Shown: piece after piece, positions 58,501 through 64,000 of the stretch
Position numbering within the stretch: position 1 is the stretch's first letter
Layout of the letters: each line of letters opens with the position of its first letter
From: Halichondria panicea
Lineage: Eukaryota; Porifera; Demospongiae; Suberitida; Halichondriidae
Assembly (NCBI RefSeq): GCF_963675165.1
Contig: NC_087390.1
Location: 5,383,250 to 5,447,249, forward strand
Reading direction: 5' to 3'
Length of the DNA: 64,000 bases
Position numbers and translations under genes: made by a program
Notes under the pieces: generated by a model
Seen by the model: only the letters and a program-made list of their open reading frames with translations
The model's database searches: none
Told to the model about the DNA's origin: nothing

Positions 58501-59494
58501 ATTGGTGTCTGAATATTAATCTTCAAAACTTCACGTCACTCTTTTGCAATTCCGATGAGTTTTACAAAGGGCAAATACAGACCCTAGAAATTTACAATGT
58601 GTCTGTGATTAACCTTCAATTGTTATTTTCTCTTCCCAAGCGTCTATTTTCAAACTTGTATAGACTGATAATCAGTTTGGCAAATGAGCCTGTTTGTTCC
58701 GTTGTTCGAGATATCTTAATTGACGGCCAGCTAAATGAATTGAAACAATTTTCTTTCGTCAGTAAGTTTTTACCTTGTGATTTAGGCTTAATAATTGAAA
58801 GTATGTTTGCTTCTCACCCTAATCTTGTTCACATAGGAATAGGAAGGACTTTATATCATTCTGTGACATGGTTGGATTATGCAAATACATGAATTCTCGC
58901 TCTGGGTCACCTGAGCTTACACTGGATCTTAGCCACAACAGTATTGACAGCGAGTCTCTTCGTTTGCTTATTAGTACTGTTGCATTTTCGAAGGTTCTTA
59001 CCCATTTGGAGATTTCTTTTACTAAACTCTCAATGGAAGCAATAGAAATGGTTTCTGTCACTCTTTCTGCTAATTCATACTTGAAAACGTTAGGTATGAT
59101 CAATTGCTCAATCGGTGGTGAAGGAGCTGAATTACTATCCACTGGACTGGAGGAGAATCGAACTCTCCTCGGATTGGATCTTCGCAATAATTCCATCAAT
59201 GTGAATGGAGCTGCTGCCCTGGCTTCAATGCTTACTGTGAACACTTCATTAAAAATGCTTTACCTGTCACACAACGAACAAATCAGTCATGTTGGAGCTC
59301 TAAGACTGATCAGTGCACTACAAGATGATAACAAGACTCTTGCAACACTTAGCCTCCCTACAGAATGTGAGCCAATTGAATATGGATCGATCTTGATGGA
59401 TGATATACGAATGAGTGGTCGCATAGAATTCATCAGTATAACTAGCACAAAATGGAACACAATAGCTCATAAGTTGTCATCATTTAAAATATGA
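55509..59494 (+). pseudogene. NLR7: CARD / NACHT / LRR pseudogene
   Basis: The exon layout is that of a CARD-type gene: 55509-55827 and 56944-59494. The CARD exon has a 4-base insertion (CATG at about 55572) and a 2-base insertion (TT at about 55707), so the frame between them is shifted and soon meets a TAG; the frame returns afterwards. In the large exon a one-base deletion at about 58850 takes the LRR part out of frame; the LRR homology continues in the next frame to 59494 and ends early (SSFKI, stop) instead of the IWPY tail. NACHT motifs GVPGIGKST, ILLLEGIDELP, VTSRPW and FLHFTIQEFLAAYHL remain. A family A MITE lies in the intron. Alternatively, the small indels could include assembly errors. 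Confidence 0.85.
55899..56367. mobile_element. Family A MITE in the NLR7 intron
   Basis: Ends CAATAGACTCTCGCTATTC and ACGGGAGTCTACCG with TA on both sides. The paralogous NLR1/NLR8 introns read GTAGATGTATTACATCTTAG without it, so the empty site is known. No nested inserts. Confidence 0.85.
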
Positions 59495-60095
59495 CCTTAT
59501 GAATAGATCGGGTTTTCAGTGAACTACGCATGCAGTTACCAACACCCTATACCATATAATTGTCAATTTGTGTAGTTAAATCTTTACCACTTAATAATTA
59601 TCTTGAACTTGTGTGCAATATCTATAATTATGGCCATGCATGGTTGCCCATTCCAATATCATAATTATTATATAGTGATGTCACAATGTAGACACAATAA
59701 TTATAATAATGTCGCTGCCGTCAGTATCCCACAACACTATGGAAACAACTCTGTTATGTGGGCATATTGGATGAATACTCGTCAGTGTTTTTGCCGTATT
59801 AGTGCGGTAGTTGTTATGCAATACATACATGCATAAATTATGTTTTCTTCAGTCCTCACGCAGCAATCAGATATAAATCCACCCCACACTCATGCTTTTA
59901 TTCAGTGCATGCTATTTTTCTATCCTAATTTTTGTTGTATCTATAATTTTATAGCCAGATGATCATGCACATAATTATAATTACACGACAATAATAGTGT
60001 GTTCTTAAATCACTGTGTTTATTCAGTACATGCTTTCACTTATCAAATTATTTGTTTCTCTAATCTCACAACTCTTTTTTGCAAGTTAATAGAAG
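59495..60095 (+). other. NLR7 3' flank
   Basis: AT-rich noncoding stretch, rich in ATAATTAT words; no repeat of other flanks that I could recognise and no gene. Confidence 0.45.
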
Positions 60096-60650
60096 TTGCT
60101 GTGCTTATTTTTAGTCATTAATTTGTTCTTGAATTTTGCTTCAATTGTTTTTGAGACTGATATTCTTACGAATCGAGCAGTGGAAGCTATTCACAATATC
60201 CCATACGGAGGACAAGGAGGATATACAGCAACTGGTGGAGCTGCTAAGTGTGTCTGTGATCAACTGCTAGATTCAAGTTGCAGTGTTGAGTTTGCTGACA
60301 ACACTTGTGTAGACGTTGTTTTATCACTGATGGCCACTCAAATGATAATAACTTATGTGACGAAATGAAATGCGATCATTTCTTTGAATCTGAATATACG
60401 TACTCTATATATAGGGATTGGCAACTACGACACTCCTTCTGCTAGAAGTGAACTCAAATCAATGTATTCAAGATTCCAACAATCAAAGCTTGTACTATAG
60501 TTTCAAGCAATTGAAAGAAGTGGAGCAGAAGCCCGCCAACACAGAGCATACATGCACTGCATGATGCAGATGGCACTTTACATTCAGACTGATCGAGCGG
60601 ACTTATATAATATATAATTATAGTGAGCAGTGAGCTAGGATTACCATGAC
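60096..60650 (+). pseudogene. vWA-domain relic, third copy
   Basis: The frame reads FLNFASIVFETDI, then AIHNIPYGGQGGYTATGGA (the vWA strand 3/helix 3 region with the threonine MIDAS loop) and FADNTCVDVV, where a one-base loss relative to the 47-kb copy breaks it. The end of the domain (GIGNYDTPSARSELKSM) follows near 60415 and then a stop. The signal peptide and first MIDAS strand are missing. Position: after an NLR gene, as in the other two copies. Confidence 0.6.
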
Positions 60651-60679
60651 ACGTATACTGTAATTGTCTGGTAAGAACA

Positions 60680-61688
60680 TTGTTGATTTATGAATTTGGG
60701 CTCTATAATTATATTTGGGCTCTATAATTATATTGGTTTAAAAACTGTCGTTTGTAGAGAAATTACCATAAATTTGTGAGGAATCACATAATTTCAATAT
60801 CAGCAATATCGCCAAATTGATGCGCTGTAGTAATACAATGGGCCACTTTATATATATACTGGGCATGCAATCAATGTACGGGTATTATACTTCACTATCC
60901 AGTCTATCTTGGTATAGTGTCGACTGAGTGAAAGACATCCTCAAGCTCCGACTGAAACACCTGCCAGTGAGGAGTTGATCATTTCAATTTGAGTTTAGGA
61001 TTACAGTTCGATGAACCTGTTTAACTATGCATGTGACTAAGGGACAAGTTTGACACATTAAACCACATCCAATCGCACATATAGATCTTTACAGGAAATC
61101 AAGTGCATGGAGTCTATATAATACAGAGAGCACAATTAGTGTTGTTTATTTAGTGGAGCTTAAAATATCTACATAGTCACACTGTTGACTAAAAATAGGT
61201 GTGTGTTTCATTGTGGTCACCGTACGAGCAGTTCACCATCTATAACATTAACAGATAATTAGTTGGTCCAGCATTGTGGGAACGACTGCTGAGGGAAAAT
61301 ATACTAGAATGAGTAGCTGGTCAAATGTCATGAATACAGTAGCGTTAAAAATTTAAATACAAGTACAAGCAATCCATGTAGGTATTAATCTAGCGGCATG
61401 GTCTATTCTGGAGCCTCCGAATAATGTTTCTATTGTTTTAGAAAGAATATACTATCTACTAACTCAGAGCTCTGCTACTAACTATCTTCAGTGCTGCATG
61501 TGATAAACACACCTCAAAAAGTCAATGCGTGGGTGTGTTACATGAAATGTTAATTTGCATGGCTGAGGTATGAGGTCAAAAAAGAACCACAACACACAAC
61601 TGTTGTTTAGAACTACAACTAGAATAGAACTACAAGGCTTGAATCTTTTGTGTTAATCAAACTCTATAATACAAGTACGCAGCTTCAA
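60680..61688 (+). other. NLR8 5' flank
   Basis: Shared CARD-type upstream region, the most diverged of the set; it begins with a 21-bp tandem repeat (GGGCTCTATAATTATATT, 60697-60740). A candidate TATA box TATATAAT is at 61115-61122, 574 bp before the start codon. Confidence 0.5.
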
Positions 61689-64000
61689 ATGGCTACTCAA
61701 GACTTCAAGACCACAGCAGCCAAGGCTTTCCTTGAGCACTATGACAAACTGGTGGACTCCATCCAAGAAGCAGACCTGCCTGTGTTGGGAGCTCGATTTT
61801 TTTGTCGACAGATAATTTCCAGAGAAACAATGGAAATGGTTGGAAATGTGTCCACCTTGAGAGCTCTCAGGGTGTCCAAGTTGATGTTAACTGTCATGGC
61901 TCACCTGGACGTACATCCGGACAAGTTTGAGAGTGCCTTGGACGTCTTCAGAGAGGAGCTGGTGTATACTGAAGTTGCTAGCATGATTTCATTGTCTTTT
62001 GGTAAGTGACATTAATTTGTGCACTAGATTCGATGACTGTGCAGTGCTTTTGTAGATGTATTACATCTTAGCATAGGTGCCAACTGTCCCAGATTTGGAG
62101 GCTCTGTCCAGAAATTGCTATTTACCTGAAAATGTCCCGGATTTTCAAGGTTGCTGCTCCTGAGCTGGGATAATACAGTCCAAAAAAGCTCAAAAATACT
62201 GAAGCTATGGCTTGAAAGCTTAAATCATGAACAGAATTCAGTTTCTTGCACTATGCTGTCTGTCTATGCTACATTGATTAGAAAAGAGGGGTGGTGCTGC
62301 TGCACTGTTTTGCAGTTTGTGGGTGGGGCTCTCCAGGGTGATCATACTGAGCATGCGCACGCAGAAAGCAACTGCTAATAATAAATCTCCTCGAGGTGTC
62401 TTTTACTTTTTGTTTGCCCCGGAAATTTTTCTTTGGAGGTTGGCACCTATGTCTTAGCTTACAATCGTGCGGGGGAGGGGGTTATTTGCTGAACTGCTAT
62501 ATATTCATATAGTGCTGTTGTTCAGACACAACTTGGTGGGGTGTTTCCTGACCTTTGTGGCATGTGTGGTCAATATGAATTTAGATAGCCGGCATTATTC
62601 ATGCATGTGTGTGATTGCTGAGTGAACGAGTGGAGCAAACTACAGTGTAACACTGTGTTACTTCGCCGGCTCAAAAATATATATAGGTGCCAACTTCCCC
62701 AGACAACTTTCAGGAACAAACCACAAGGGCGTCAGCCCCAAGCGGCAGGCCGCCAAAAGAGGCAAATTTTTGAACAATTTATGCACATGACTATACTCTG
62801 ATTTTCAGTGCAAGACAGCAATTCATATCTTCTTCCCTATTATACAGTCATGGAGTCCAGTAGCATCACTGATCAGCTCTCAATGTGGATTCACTAGCAC
62901 TGCTCATGCTGGTATCATTATTCATTCACAGCAAGTGTAATGAATACCCATTTATCAGACTGATCGAGCTAGCTCACAGCATAGATAAACGAAAGAAAGG
63001 GATAGGCAATGCCCAGCATTTCCGTTGGATGAGGCAAGTTGCTAAAAATGGGCGTGTAATGAGTAAAAAGGGGTGTGTGCACTCAAAATGTCAGTAAAGA
63101 TTTTATAGTTCGTAGTATTATAGCAAGCTGTGCTCTTGAGGAGACACCAGATACACTTAGACATAGGCTATTAATCTTTTAGAGCTGCTTATGCAAAGTG
63201 ATGAGGAAGTGAGCTCCAAAGGGGGTGTCAGTACTCTTTACAAACCATAACAGGTCTGTTCCCAAGTCCTTCAAATGCCATCTCTTCGATCACACAATAC
63301 AGATAAAGATACTTGTGTTCCACTTTCTAACACCTAAACTGTGTCTTAGAGCACTTCAAACTAGATGACCATGTACAGTAAGAGCAGGAGAGATACACAA
63401 ACTTTCTGGACTTCGAACAAACGTTTCATAGTACTGCCACTACTTCACTGCATTGAGAGCTGGAAAATATGCTTTGTTCCATGCAGTTATAAACACACTT
63501 TAATTCTGTGAAACGTACATGTTATATATTGGAGATAGAGGTACACAAACTGACAATTTGGTGCTTTTTTACACAAATCAAGCTGAATAAAAGAAAGCTC
63601 GGCACTAAAATAGCAGCTGTAGCTATCAGTAGTGCTGGGTGTATGTGTGCATGATGCTTGATTGCTTTGAATTTCTCTTTTAGGCCCTCTACGATAAAAA
63701 TAAACAGATATAGGGATCATCGTGTACTTTCTTGAGCGCAACTCGCCTCCAACCAGAGGGTGTGACGTCACACACTGCATTTACCTAGCATCACGGGGGC
63801 GTTGCCTATCCCTTTCTTTCGTTTATCTATGCTCAGAGGAGGAATGCCAGGGTCAAAAGGTCATTAGTTAAAACACCACGTGGCCTTATGTTTTACATGT
63901 AAAACCCTTGCGCCCCTGAGTTTACACCACCAATAGCTTGATCCTTTATAATCAATAAAAATTGGTTGAGCTATTGCCCCAGAGGAACCAGCTTGAGAGA
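61689..64000 (+). CDS. NLR8: CARD-like exon, gene continues beyond the window
   Basis: Exon 1 at 61689-62001 (104 codons plus one base) has the same start context and GTAAGTGAC donor as NLR1. It encodes MATQDFKTTAAKAFLEHYDK, then a CARD-like bundle ending MISLSFG. Differences from the sisters include V(D)S for V(K)S, REGTLR-type changes and MAH for MTH. ATG 61689 is chosen because it is the family start; an upstream TTG frame is irrelevant. No NACHT exon appears before 64000, so the intron exceeds 2 kb, swollen by three mobile elements. Its intron start resembles that of NLR1 closely. Whether the rest is intact cannot be seen. Confidence 0.75.
62073..62450. mobile_element. MITE with ATAGGTGCCAAC ends, NLR8 intron
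   Basis: Ends ATAGGTGCCAACT and GTTGGCACCTAT are inverted. Flanks ATCTTAGC and GTCTTAGC look like an 8-bp target duplication with one change, which would suit a hAT element. NLR1 has the empty site (ACATCTTAGCTTATACAATC, about 3864). Confidence 0.75.
62685..62830. mobile_element. Partial copy of the 4075-4274 MITE
   Basis: Starts ATATAGGTGCCAACTTCCCC and follows 4075-4200 closely, including GAACAATTTATGCACATGAC, but no matching right end is found. It sits at the same relative position as in NLR1, so it was inherited with the intron. Confidence 0.7.
62979..63832. mobile_element. 854-bp element with 35-bp inverted ends
   Basis: GCATAGATAAACGAAAGAAA at 62979 and its reverse complement ending at 63832 are part of a ~35-bp perfect or near-perfect pair extending to GGATAGGCAATGCCC / GGGCGTTGCCTATCC. 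The interior has small open frames only. NLR8 intron. No clear target duplication beyond TCA. Confidence 0.75.
63833..64000. other. End of window, intronic
   Basis: Noncoding; CACCACGTGGCC and GTTTTACATGTAAAAC are short palindromes. Nothing else recognised. Confidence 0.4.

Noticed and set aside
62885-63097. 70-codon frame with a signal-peptide-like start
   Set aside because: It crosses the border of the inverted-repeat element at 62979 and has no support in other copies.
1-64000. tRNA, rRNA or other structured RNA genes
   Set aside because: I looked for tRNA-like arms and polymerase III boxes and found nothing convincing; a covariance-model scan would be needed to exclude them.

Overview
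This window is animal (metazoan) nuclear DNA, most likely from a sponge. It is AT-rich, its genes have introns with GT-AG borders, and it is full of short non-autonomous DNA transposons. The main content is a tandem family of NOD-like receptor (NLR) genes whose N-terminal death-fold exons feed into one giant NACHT-LRR exon, an architecture known from sponges and cnidarians. Phylum is inferred; I cannot name the species.

Layout: (1) 1-3484, a collapsed NLR unit (5' flank, MITE, last ~200 bp of an NLR exon), then the 5' flank of NLR1. (2) 3485-8520, NLR1 (CARD-like type), followed by a 37/41-bp minisatellite. (3) 9.8-14.9 kb, relic territory: a broken von Willebrand A (vWA) secreted-protein gene, an LRR relic split by a MITE that itself carries a second MITE, and a 5'-truncated retrotransposon tail. 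(4) 15104-19326, NLR2 (Death-domain type) and 20973-25085, NLR3 (CARD type). (5) 25.6-33.8 kb, a CARD-exon relic, duplicated noncoding DNA and one unrelated gene on the minus strand, a semaphorin/plexin-like Sema-PSI protein with a one-base frame break. (6) 34258-39281, NLR4 (Death type) and 40764-44739, NLR5 (CARD type). (7) 45.5-48.7 kb, LRR and vWA relics and MITEs. (8) 49299-54404, NLR6 (Death type) and 55509-59494, NLR7 (CARD type, pseudogene). (9) 60.1 kb, a third vWA relic; 61689 onward, the CARD exon of NLR8, whose NACHT exon lies outside the window.

All NLRs share intron phase 1 at every junction, so the N-terminal module can be exchanged without disturbing frame. CARD-type genes are [CARD exon, ~105 codons]-[NACHT-LRR exon]. 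Death-type genes are [31-codon exon]-[Death-domain exon, 107 codons]-[NACHT-LRR exon]. The 31-codon exon appears to be a CARD exon with its middle deleted: it keeps the first five codons and the last helix. Death and CARD genes alternate as pairs (2+3, 4+5, 6+7), which implies block duplication, and NLR3/NLR5 are very close copies including introns. The proteins are presumably cytosolic sensors that oligomerise through NACHT and signal through homotypic CARD or Death contacts; this is family knowledge, not shown here. The most unusual observations are the CARD-to-Death module conversion with a leftover CARD exon end in the NLR6 intron, paralogue mosaicism, and mobile-element insertions whose empty sites can be read from paralogous copies in the same window.
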